Below are positions 49,994 to 60,676 of a stretch of DNA of 64,000 nucleotides, in pieces. How positions within the stretch are numbered: position 1 is the first letter of the stretch; each line of letters starts with the position of its first letter. The translations under genes were made by a program, and so were the position numbers. The stretch is from Phallus indusiatus (Eukaryota; Basidiomycota; Agaricomycetes; Phallales; Phallaceae). The stretch spans positions 161,855-225,854 of the forward strand of contig JAQFWX010000059.1 in assembly GCA_027605045.1 (NCBI GenBank). The letters run 5' to 3'. Below the pieces are notes generated by a model. That model saw only the letters and a program-made list of their open reading frames with translations. It did no database searches and was not told the origin of the DNA.

Positions 49994-51081
49994 GTTGAGA
50001 AGGAAGAGAAGAAACAGGCGAGAGACGGTGAACAATCGATAGAGGCTTGCCTGAGGAAGCTGTCACGTTCGTGTGACAAACGTGACTGTGACGTTTTACG
50101 TTCTGAGGTCCGCCCAAGCAGCTTCGTCAGCTGCGTCCTCAGCCACCCATACTTTGTAAGCGGCATCATTCCGTTGCCATTTCTCCGCCAAGCGCCGGCG
50201 AAGCTTCGGACTTCGCGAACTGCCTTCCGCTTCGCGAAGCCCGAATCTGTCACGGTCAAGTTGTAAATCGTACTTACAGACATTGACGCGACTTGCGCGA
50301 CTGGTGTTGGACCACATACCTTCCCTCAACGTCTACCTCATCCTGTCAAGGGAAGGGGCACCAAGGGCCGCCGTCAACTTCATCAAAGGGTACGAATGAA
50401 CCGGTAACATCATCAAGATGTGTTGTTTGACAGCGAAGAGAAAAAGTCTGAAACGATCGGGATAAGGTAAGTACACCTTACAACGAAGCCTTAAACGTGG
50501 ACTAAGCTGACTCGAGGCTTAGTGTATTTAGGAAATTTCATGACTTATGGTTAAGCTGTAAGTAAGTCTTCTGCTTCAAGCAAACGCAAAAAGGCCAACC
50601 TTTTCCTAAACAGATATTCATTGTCATTGGTTTTTTGTTTCTTAGGTGCCTTCTCTATATCCCCCGCTCAGTTCTCAGTTCTTGTATCGCAGTTTATGCC
50701 CATTTTCGCCCTCTCAGTTTTCACCCACTCTCAATTTTCGCCCACTCTCAGTTTTCGCCCATTTCTTGCTCACTCCGTGAATTGCCCTTTTTTTGCTGTA
50801 TCGCCTGCTCTCAGTTTTTGCGCACTCAGTTTCACCCGGTTCTTGCTCACTCCGTGAACTGCCCTTTTTTTGCTGTATCACCCGCTCTCAGTTTTCGCGC
50901 ACTCAGTTTCGTGCACTCTCAGTTTCACCTGGATTCACTCCGCGAAGTGTTTTTCTTGCTCTGTATCCCCTGCTCTCAGTTTTCGTCCATTCTCGATTTT
51001 TGGTTCTTGCTCACTCTACAAATATCTCTTTTTTGTTCTCTCAATTCGCTTGCATTGGTTCGCATTGCCAGTGCTTTTTTT
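49994..51081. other. Transition into accessory DNA; decayed coding fragment and repeats
   Basis: Contains an open minus-strand frame at 50096-50329 ending in ADEAAWADL. It shares an exact 20-base stretch with 59935-59946 and flanking bases, so it is probably a dispersed repeat. The repeat array listed separately follows at about 50695-51025. No intact gene recognised. Confidence 0.5.
50695..51025. repeat. Short-period imperfect repeat array upstream of the MULE
   Basis: The motif CTCAGTTTTCGC/CACTC recurs many times. A 77-bp higher-order unit (TTCTTGCTCACTCCGTGA... through GCTGTATC...) is repeated, with starts at about 50763 and 50840 and a degraded third copy to about 50960. It lies directly before the transposase start. 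Confidence 0.75.
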
Positions 51082-54000
51082 ATGCCACATGGACCGTTCT
51101 TTGGATACCGCAAGGTAAGTTTTCATACTTCTGCTCATGCATCCGATTCAACCAATTTTTAGCTGCTTGCCTACTTCAGCCGGCACCATTCAGAATGCAG
51201 TTCTGTCTTTCAAAAAGGTTATAGGTGTTTTTACTGTACCTTCTGAGTTAAGTCTAACTTGATTTTAGTTTGATGTCTCGGCCATCCCGCCGCATCCAGT
51301 ATCCCCACTCATTCAACGTGGAGGGCTTATATCCGTGAGTATTAGCATGTTCCTTCCTCTCAATCTACTGTAAAGCGTCCCTCCAGGTACATCTGAAACA
51401 CCTTTATCTCAATGCAATGCAAGCACAGGATATAAAAGCTATCTATGATGATGCCCGCCACTTCCACCAACTCTATTCGGACTCACAAGTTGATCAGACG
51501 CAAGCGCAGCAAATTCTCGGTGTTCATGGGCTCGACATTATGCAATTATGTCAGAAGGAAATGAAGGATTTAGGGAGTGGATGGAGCAGGCGGTGGAGTA
51601 TTAAGGAAGGCAAACATCCGAGAATAAAACAGCGTGTCCTATTACAGTGGTAATAATCAATATAATTAGTTATTTTTTCAACATTTCAATCTATTGCAAT
51701 TATTTAGTCAGTGTGGGTCAAGCTCTGAAGCAAGAAAAACCAAAGACGACGAAAGCAAATCAAAACGCGGCTTCCAAATCAATAACACGCAACAATGGAA
51801 TCGCAAAATGCCATACGACTTCACAGAGTGCCTAGCGCATATTGATATAACATACCGTGCCAATTCCTTGAAAATCTTGCGTATCACTGGAATTTTGGAC
51901 CATAATTCTGCTTGTGAGAATCAAACCATGCAACGGCTACCGCCTGTCCCGCTTCATCCTCATGTTTGGAAAGTCGCTTTGAACCAGCTCAATAATGGCG
52001 CGAGGTAACCAATTTTTTCCCATCATTTCAAATTTTTATTCAATGCCTTTTAGTATCACTGCTATTCAAGCGCAAAATCGACACCTTTGCGACTCCCAGC
52101 TTTACAATGGCCAAACCACTCTGGACCCAATGAAAGCCAATGTCCGCTATGTTTTTTTGCCCCAGGACTCTAGCCGTCTCTACAAAATGCATGCGCGGTT
52201 GAAAGGAGTCGATCTTCTCCAATCTCCACAACAAAACATCGACGATTGGCTTAATTCAGCTAGCCCACTTTACAAGCCGGAACTCGCAAAAGCAGTGTTT
52301 TATTATAAAGCTCGCACCGAAACATCTGATCGCTTCAAAATCTGTATACAGACTGACGATATGAAGTCCGCTGCTTGGAAGTACGCACATAATCGTCAAT
52401 TGATTTTGGATGGGACTTTTGGAATTTGTGACCATCGCATTCTCTTGTTCATTGGTATGGCCGTTGACGAAAAAAAGAAGGGTGTCCCCATTGTTTTCCT
52501 GTTATTTTCAGCACCTACGGGCACTCAGGCTACGCATGCAGGATATGACACTGATATATTATCAGAACTATTGCGCGAATGGGTGACATCTTTGGGAGAA
52601 GGGCCTGACGGCATTTCGTTCCGACCCAAAACCACCATCACAGACACTGATACCAAGGAAAGAGGAGCATTGAGCTCAGTTTGGCCGGGCTCACTTTTAC
52701 TTCTTTGCAAGTTCCATACACGTTCAGCTTGGGCTAATAAACGCAAGACTTTGATTAAGGCTGGCAAGAAGCCGGATTTCTTCAAACAGCAAATTATAAA
52801 ACGCATTCGAAATCTTGACTCAAGGTAAGTGTAATTCAATGTTCAGAACTGCACAAAACTTTATTCTCATATACAATGAACAGTCTGATTATCACTCGGG
52901 ATTATCGTTCTGCTAAGGACCTGATACAAGCGGAATGAAACTATCTCACAATGATGCTAACCGACCCTAATACTTCTGCTGCATCAAAAAACGGATTAGC
53001 ATACTTGGATTACCTCCAATCTGCCTGGATGTCCGAGGCTTTATGGAAGAGCTGGTCTGACTTCGGAAAAATAGAGGCCTCCCGCATTTTAGGTGTTCCC
53101 GTTGAAGACATCCTTCCAACCACAAACCATCTTGAGTCCTTCAACTCAGTGTTGAAGAATAAATACATCACAAATTACCGATGAGGCGGCAAAAGATTAC
53201 GGTTGGATTGGCTTGTTTTTATATTGGCTACGCAAATTCTTCCAGCTATTTTTGAAAGACATAGGGCGGAGAACTCATTTTATGACTGGCTTTCCCGTCG
53301 ATTCTCGCAGTATACAGATCAAAACCTGGTTAGCAAAAAGGAGACCAAACAGAAGTCGCAATCGCCGCATAAGTTTGAGTTCACTTGGTGGACCGCGGAG
53401 GGGTTTGAAATGTCAAGAAGAAGTCGCGCACATTATCAAGCAGGCACGAATTGGACAATACAGTTGGACCAGCCCCTACCAGCTTGGAGCAACCTGTGCT
53501 AGTAGTGTTGAAGATATCCGTCTAATTGGTCATAAAAGGTATGAAATGGCAATTAACTGCTTTGGTTGGGCCAAGTGTTCTTGTCCGGCATTCGACAAGT
53601 TCGGTTATGCTTGCAAGCATTTATGGGCGTTTCGTGCTGCTATATCTCAAATGCACACACCATATGCTTTTATTTTCCCTGAGTCATTTGAAAAAGCATC
53701 AAAAATTTACTCCACTATTTTCATTCCTCCAACGTCTTCTACATCCGCTACAGACAAGCTCCAGATTCCCAGCCTTGTCGATGAGACCCTTCGCCCTGCT
53801 CCTTTGCCCAGCACACAGGCTCATACTAGTGATGAGTTCAATGAGATCTTGGAAACGGTCATTGGGTCTTCCGGTGATGCTGAAGAAAATCCTGAAGATG
53901 ACGATGCTGAAGAAGATCTTGATGATGATGAAGGCACTTCAGATGTTGAGAGTGAGAGTGAAGAGATTCCGGTAAGTGGCTTTCAGCTTCAGATCAGTTG

Positions 54001-54437
54001 TTTCGTCTGATAGCTCATGTTCTAGATTACAAATGAGAATAAAATCGCAATTAGTTTTCAGCGCAATGCAAGATTGGCCCATGATATTGGGATGGTATTA
54101 CCGCAATTACATGGGATCCATCTCATACTCAAAGAATTGGGATCAGACGTTTCGACAAGCCCACAGTTGGAGGAGTTCTTGATGCTAGCAGGTAAGATCT
54201 CAGCACTTGGAAGAGATAGTAGCGAAAATACTTCTATTGATGTGGTAAGTGATACTAATAATTCATAGTGTTCACGATTGTTATAATATAATATGTAGTG
54301 CAAGGAAATGACAAAGCCGAGGACTGCTGTAAAACGAACAGTCAACTCCATGCTTAGAGCTCCATCCCCGAATGTTCTCAGAAGCGTAAAAAGAGCACGA
54401 GTATTTTTTGATAGAACTTTATTACAAACTATGTAGT
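51082..54437 (+). mobile_element. Mutator-like (MULE) transposase with SWIM zinc finger, decayed
   Basis: Multi-exon plus-strand gene starting MPHGPFFGYRK at 51082 and ending RVFFDRTLLQTM at about 54437. The core reads LILDGTFGICDHRILLFIG (first catalytic Asp) and TITDTDTKERGALSSVWP (second Asp; MULE-typical). A third-acid region follows at TTNHLESFNSVLKNKY. A SWIM finger (CSCPAFDKFGYACKH, CxCx(n)CxH) and a long acidic tail come after. Frames are broken: TGA at 52936-52938 in GAE-TGA-NY, TGA at 53182-53184 in TNYR-TGA-GG, and a frame change near 53390-53420. Some introns are intact (for example 52829-52883 and 53972-54024). I did not find terminal inverted repeats or a target duplication, so true element ends are unknown. 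Confidence 0.85.
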
Positions 54438-55374
54438 AGCGGATACAGGGTGATCATGTAAATAAATATGAAAGAATAGTGCCGCTAGCCTGAAAGATCT
54501 CGATTTGAGAGATAACAAAAAGCTGGATGCACTGATGTGTTATTTGGAAACCAAGCGATCTCCGAATACAAACAATTTCAGGTTCGAATATGAAGCTTGC
54601 TAGTGCCACATCAGATATTGATGTTCAAGTTGACCAATTTGAAATGGAACTAGCGGACGTGATACAAATACTATCAGAACATTGAGAACCGAACCTGAGT
54701 TTTTGGTGGAAGAAGGTATTGATATTTAAATCCGGGATGCGAACGCAAGTGGCGCTTCTAATAACAGCGATGCTGGGCTACACCTGATTTGCGCGGGGCT
54801 GGCGTTATAGGTGCATGCTGATGAGGAGGACGATGATGCAGTGTGTCGGACGGTAGCTTAGAGACAGTGTTTGCAGCATTGGAAATGGAAGGAGGGGGAA
54901 CGGGAGGAGGAACGGGAGATGCACCTTTTGCTCACTGTGAGAATGAAGTTAAGCCTAGTTAGGATGAAAGCGTGGTAGGACGGCGAGTTGATGTCCCGTT
55001 AACGGTAGAGCTGGATGAAGATGGTGGTGGTATAGAGGACAAAGATGATGAAGCAAATTCCAAAGAAGATCCCACACGCATGGATGATATGGAAGAGATG
55101 GGCGATGCGGCTCTAGGTCAAACAAGTACAGCAGACGCAGGACGCGACAATAGAGACAACTCTGCCAATGGCACAGATGGCGGCGGAGCGGTATACAGTT
55201 ACCGGTAGAAGTTGTCGTGGGATGATGATAGGTGTTGTTCCTCGACATTGATGGCTGCGCTAGCGCTGAAGGTAGTTTCGATGCTGTCATAGCTGGTTTA
55301 GTTTGCACTGGTTCATTAGGTGGAGGAACACCCATTCCGCTACCGAAAGCGCTAAAGTTCTGGTTCCACGACTC
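54438..55374. other. Intergenic or low-complexity sequence
   Basis: Purine-biased, with GAT/GGA repeats that create open frames on both strands at 54955-55335. These may include the 3' exon of the minus-strand gene ending near 55375, since a GTAGGAG donor lies at its last codons, but I cannot follow it with confidence. Confidence 0.4.
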
Positions 55375-56909
55375 CTACCTCATATGGTCTGATTGCCCAA
55401 GAAAGGAGATGGTTGATTCTGAGGTCTCGAGTGAAGAAACTGAAGTGTTGTGTTCGTGTTGCTGGGGTGTAGATGCAGACACAGACGCGGTAGGTGAAAA
55501 AGCGACTAAGAGTGGCGAACCCACAAAGTACTTGGATAGCCCTGAAGATAATGGTGGTGATGATGTAGACGATGCAGAACTTTGTTGCAACGTGCAGGGA
55601 CGTCTGAAACCGAATGATCCAGTATTGCTACTGCTGTTACCCTTGGCACTTATGACGGGACTGAGAGGCAGCATCTCGAAACAATATGGATATTCAGGTA
55701 TAGACTGCGTATCAATATTGCTCTCGTCCCGTGTTGTTGATATCTGAGACGGCATTGCTTCTGTTGTCGTTGATGTCTCTGTGTGGCCTGTCAAAACGAC
55801 CGCTACATCATCACCATACTCCGACGGTTCCATTTCAACAATTGCAATGGCGTCTGTATCAATTGGTGATGGCAAAGCTTGACTTTGGCTCTGGTTTATA
55901 GATCCATTATTATCATCCTCAACGGCGAACGGTAAACGCCTTCTTTTCTTTTCCTCCCCACCGCCCATTGCAGTCAGACTGCTGATACCCCCTTCACTTG
56001 GTTTGCTTTTCACACTCCCAGGAATACTGAAGCTCGAACCTCTTGATGATGACAATGACCCGGCACGCGAACACGGTAGATGAATGGTTGGCAATGAAAA
56101 CGAAGGCATTGGAGACGTGACTTTTGCAGGATTAGTAGTCAAAGATGACATGGTAGCAGGTGGAGGCGAGGGTATTTGACCGATGGGATAAAAAGATGAC
56201 GACAACGATGGTGGATTACCAGAGGTTTTTGAAGGTTAGAATGTGGTGATGGGAATGGTGGTGGTTGCGATGATGACGATGATGTCGCAGCACAGACGGC
56301 ATCGTTGTTCCACCAGATCTATTCACATAACGACTGCTGTATACTGTATTAATGAACCAACTCTCCCCGGAAGAGGTTTTGAATGAGGTGATAAAACACC
56401 GGCATGGAAAAGAAGATGTCTAAGCAAGAAAAGCAATGTCTGAGGTTGAGCATGAAAGTTGATAAATGTGAAGAATGGTGACATACGGCAAAGGTGTCTT
56501 GAGGTCGATAATGTCTTCTCTGTTGTCGTCTTCCATAATGGGAAAAGAGATAGTAAGAGTGGGATCATCTTCGTGTTGTGTGTAATGACGAAAACTCGAA
56601 CTGGGATTGAAAAATGAAAAAACGTCCTCTTCATGATCTTTTTCTGTATCACCATCGTCTTCTTGAAATAACGTCCCTAGAAGGTGTCTGATAAATAAAA
56701 GCAGTGTTTTTTTCTCACTCGTGTGGCGTGCACCTATCATCAAATGATTTGTTCACCAACAATGCTCGGGAAGAGGGACCCGCAGTCGCATTAGTACGGG
56801 AACTAGAGCCAGAACCGACACTAGCACCAAAATGGCCTGTAAACCGATCTGTAGATGATTTTGACACCAAGGAAGTTTTGGAATCCAAGCGTAAACAGTA
56901 CGCTTGCAT
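55375..56909 (-). CDS. Unknown Ser/Pro-rich protein, multi-exon, structure uncertain
   Basis: A plausible start ATG is at 56909 (MQAYCLRLDSKTSLVSK). Exon 1 joins through a GTGCAC..CAG intron at DDR to HLLGTLFQEDDGDTEKD, and then through GTATGT..TAG after LPLP to HLLFHAGVLSPHSKPLPG. The last exon is a Ser/Pro-rich segment beginning about IGQIPSPPPATMSSLT and carrying a basic cluster GGEEKKRRRLPF (possible nuclear localisation). The frame is open to about 55375. The link between the third and last exon is not resolved. No domain is recognised. It is flanked by transposon remains and could be a young lineage-specific gene or a decaying one. Confidence 0.5.
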
Positions 56910-57263
56910 AGAAGAGGTGTCTTAGCGGCAACTTTGATTGATCCCTACCTAAACAAGAAAGCCCAAAGGTAAAGTATAAAAAGCAATAACCTACGGTGAG
57001 TATATTTTGATGTTTTGTCATCTTCTGTAATGGCGAAAGAGTTTGTAGTAGTAGCGACATCGTCCACATGGACGATGGAATGTCGGGAAATAAACAGGCC
57101 ACACAGACGCTCAGTGCTCAGCGCTCAGCACTTATTACTCCACAATCAAAGAAATTATGAGTGAACATTTTATTTTACTATTATATTGTACAAACAAGAC
57201 GGGTGTACTATAGCGTCAAGAAAGTAATTGTTTCAGAACACGCTAATTGTTTAGCTTTTGGAG

Positions 57264-57459
57264 GAAACACTGAGACTGGGATCAAGAAACTTTTCTTTTT
57301 GACGAAACAAAGCGAATAAGAAAAAAGAAAGAACAGACACAATTTTTTTTGGTTTAAAAGAAACAATGAGACTGGTATCAAGAAACTTTTCTTTTTTGAC
57401 AAAACAAATAAGCAAATAAGAAATAAAGAAAAATGAACAGACACAATTTTTTGGTTTAA
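57264..57459. repeat. Tandem duplication, about 96 bp x 2
   Basis: Unit 1 (57264-57359) and unit 2 (57360-about 57459) both start GAAACA(C/A)TGAGACTGG and end CAGACACAATTTTTTGGTTTA. They differ by a few substitutions and homopolymer length changes, so the duplication is recent but not identical. It lies downstream of the minus-strand gene at 57545-59515. Confidence 0.85.
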
Positions 57460-57544
57460 ATTGTCATAAGAGATAGTGCAAGGATCAAGATAAAGAAGAA
57501 AAAAATGTTACGAAAAATAGCAAAACAACGACGATAATCTACTT

Positions 57545-59515
57545 TTAAAAGTTGAAAATCGAGAAGGAGAATGGGGATGTTAGATTGGTATTATTCTCAC
57601 CAGTAGAGGTAAGAGGGGTTGCCGGAACGGTGGCCATTAGCGTGTGTTCGGTAGTAGAAGTGAGAAGCTCATTGGGGGTGGGAGATAAGACAGACGTAGC
57701 AGACAAGGACGGTTCAAGGATCATCGGCAATTCAACGTTGGGTTTAATGGGCGAAGACTGAACTGATTGCGAGTGGTTTTCGGAGGCGACAGACTCTGGA
57801 GAAGCTGAAGGGGAAGGGTAGGATGGTGGCACTGGGACAACAGAGTGAAATGCATTGATAGTTGCGAGAGCATCTGGTGGAAGGGGTGAGGCCGGTTGGA
57901 TGTATGGCGTATCCACTCATTGCAATTTGGTCCATGGACTTGGTGCAAGTAAGCTTTCCAAAAGAAAAGACCACAATTGCACCGGTCAACCAAAATACAA
58001 AATACTTCGGCAGAAACACCGTTCTTGCCAAGTTCATTACAATAGTGCTCAGTCAGTTTCTTTGAGAAAAACGGTATATCACGGTTGTGAATACCAAGAA
58101 GCGTTCGATCGACAGTATTGACTAGAGGGTATGTATCACCGAACAATCTCTCACTTGGAGGGTATGCGCGGGAATAGTCTACTGTATGTATTAACAATAT
58201 GCGTCAGAAGGTGATACGAGAACTTACGAAATGGCTGCTCTCCTGACTTTTCTTCTTTCATGCGAGCAATCAATGAGCCGGACTTTCCTTTTTCACATGG
58301 GCAACCGATGACCCAGGTTTTTCTGTAAACATAACTTAAGATAATAATGATCAATAAAAGCAGACCAGACATACGATTGTCCTCTTCGCCACTTTCATCA
58401 GATATAACAAAAGGGTTTGAGGGTCCACCGAGCCTGTTAGGATCTGGTTGACGTCGTAAAACTACATTGATTAGTATCAGAAAATTGCAAGATCTTGATC
58501 TCGAACCTTTTTTCCTTTGTTCTTGGTGGATTGACGTATTTCAGGTGAGGTGAGATCTACTAGCAATTGGTACTTTAGTTGATTGTAAAATATATCATGA
58601 TCACTTACCGATATGAATGGGTTCAGTCTCTCTTTTCCTTTTACTGTTCGGACTTTCCACAGGGACGGGGGAGGACATATCGTGTTCAACCTTATGATCA
58701 CCATCGCTATCAACATGTTGACTGACTTGAATGGACAGAATTGGTATGGATAGGGCAGGTGAGGAGGGTGAGGGCTGAGGGTCAAAGGGTGTAGTGGGGA
58801 CGATTTCAACCCTCGGATCCCGAAAGCCAGGTAGACCTGGAAAGTTCAGTTTATTCATATAGAATGGGATCTGAAGCGCACTTACCAATCACTGCCGGAT
58901 TTCGAGGCTCGTACAGACGACATGGTAAATCCTTGTTGTAGTATAGCTCACTAAGAAGTACTGCTGATAGTTCAGATAAAGTCGGAATAAAATATAAGGA
59001 CTTACCCCAATATCCACAACCATCTTTTACTCGTCGACATCCAGCGATCGCATAACCGTAGTAATATCCATCGGTGGAGCAAATTCGAATCCATAGTTTG
59101 TGACGTGGATCGGGAGGATCAGAACTCCTTGGCTGAAGAGTGGGGCAAAGACAATACAAGTCCGGCACATTGAATGAACCATACGCCTCTGGCAACTCTT
59201 CGGGCAAAAATTTCTTCCCGTTTTCTCTAAGAGGCCTAAATTCAAAGATATAACATGTTAATAGATTTATGAAATTTCCTACATCACATACCATTCGATG
59301 ACTTCAGGATCTTCTACAGACCGGGTGCGGAAACTATACCAAACTCCAGATTTTGCACCGTCACGAACGATCCCCCGGCCACGCGCAAAGTGTTTGAAGT
59401 GAGCGGTTTGAGGGCTTGATGTTGGCGGGCTCGTTAAAACTGATAGTACTGAGTGAGAGCGTGTTGGTGTAGATAGGACTGAGCGAGAGCGTGTTGGTGT
59501 AGATGGTTGTGCCAT
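57545..59515 (-). CDS. Unknown protein with Cys-rich, possibly GRF-like, segments
   Basis: Starts at 59515 with an imperfect repeat (TPTRSRSVLS/TPTRSHSVLS). The first joins are clean: VEDPEVIEW to PLRENGKKF across a GTATGT..TTAG intron, then CGYWG to AVLLSELYYNKD, then NPAVIG to LPGFRDPRVEIVP. A Cys-containing block reads DLYCLCP...WIRICSTDGYYYGYA then GCRRVKDGCGYWG, reminiscent of GRF-type zinc fingers (CxC...C...CGxW) but not certain. A basic SPNSKRKRETEP follows. Later exons include WVIGCPCEKGKSGSL and SAEVFCILVDRCNCGLFFW, which again looks like a CxC/FFW zinc-finger end. The C-terminus is Ser/Thr/Pro-rich. Middle splice phases could not all be reconciled. Function unknown; a nucleic-acid role is inference. 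Confidence 0.55.
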
Positions 59516-60676
59516 GAGAAAAGAATGGAGTAGTTTGGTGGATGAGCGAAATAAGAGGGCGACAGCGAGTAGGCAATAAAGTGAGTGGGAAAGAGAGGGG
59601 GAATAGGGGGAAGAAAAAAGGGTGAAGCTGGGTCGTCATCATCGTTGTTGTTTTTATATCCAAACCTCGAGAATATTTTTTATTGAGGTTTTTTTTCCTG
59701 GAAAAAAATGGATCAGTTTAAACAATGAGAGTTGAAATAAATATTTCTTTTACTTATTTTCAAGAATCAAGTAGACAACTTGAACACACCTCATGGAGGC
59801 TGTAAAGAAGGAGGGAGACCGATCATCACCCAAAAGAAGGCGAGCACGCTGCGGGAAGCAAAAGCAACGTCGGCGTCTGACAGAGGCGGCAGCGGTGGCT
59901 GCCGTTGTGGGCCTCAGTGGACGCATGCTGACGAAGCTGCTTGGGCAGGCTTAGTAGCCGACGTTTTACCGGAACAAGATCCGAATTAAAGTCCGCTCAG
60001 TTTTTCAGCAGTGTCAAAAGGGTTTACGATGTCAGACCTGCTCCATGGCTTAATGTGCGTTTCAATAACCAACGGGAAGGAGATACATAACTAGAGGCGC
60101 CGGTAGTCGCCCAAACTCTTGCATGCAGCGGGTGATTGATGCCCAACGGAAGTAGAACAAACGCGTGTATATTTATTCTATGTGTACTCTTATAACCATT
60201 CTTATCATCATTCTGATTATACGACAATTATTTAAAGACGGTTTTCATTCAACAAACTTCCTTTTAGAAGGGGATCCATCGCCATCAGGAGTGATGGGAC
60301 CATCAAAAATTTCCTCCTTTTCACCGGCATGTTCATGTAACGGTTCCGCTATGAGCAGCGGACTACTATTAACCATAGTACATATTCGTATATATATACA
60401 ATTGCATGCGGACGATCGTTGCCTGCACAAGTACCTAGTATTATGTAATGTACATAGGCGCCATCACACCAGTAAATACCGCGTAACGGTAAAGGCGCCG
60501 GCAGCCTTTCTTACCTGCACTTGCAAATATACAGCTTTATACTGTTTGTTGTGAGTCCGTAAGAACCGGGCTAATCGTAAACTGTAACGAAACGTTACAT
60601 CTTTTTTAACACCTAAACGGCGTTACAATTTCCAAAATACGCCAATCGTATTTGCTAGTTTATAGTGAGAGAGGAT
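59516..60676. other. Intergenic; second copy of the ADEAAWA-type fragment
   Basis: A plus-strand frame at 59780-59989 ends with HADEAAWAGLVADVLPEQD and shares an exact 20-base run with the opposite-strand fragment near 50120. About 60600-60676 precedes the gag fragment; no LTR or primer-binding site could be identified. Confidence 0.5.
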
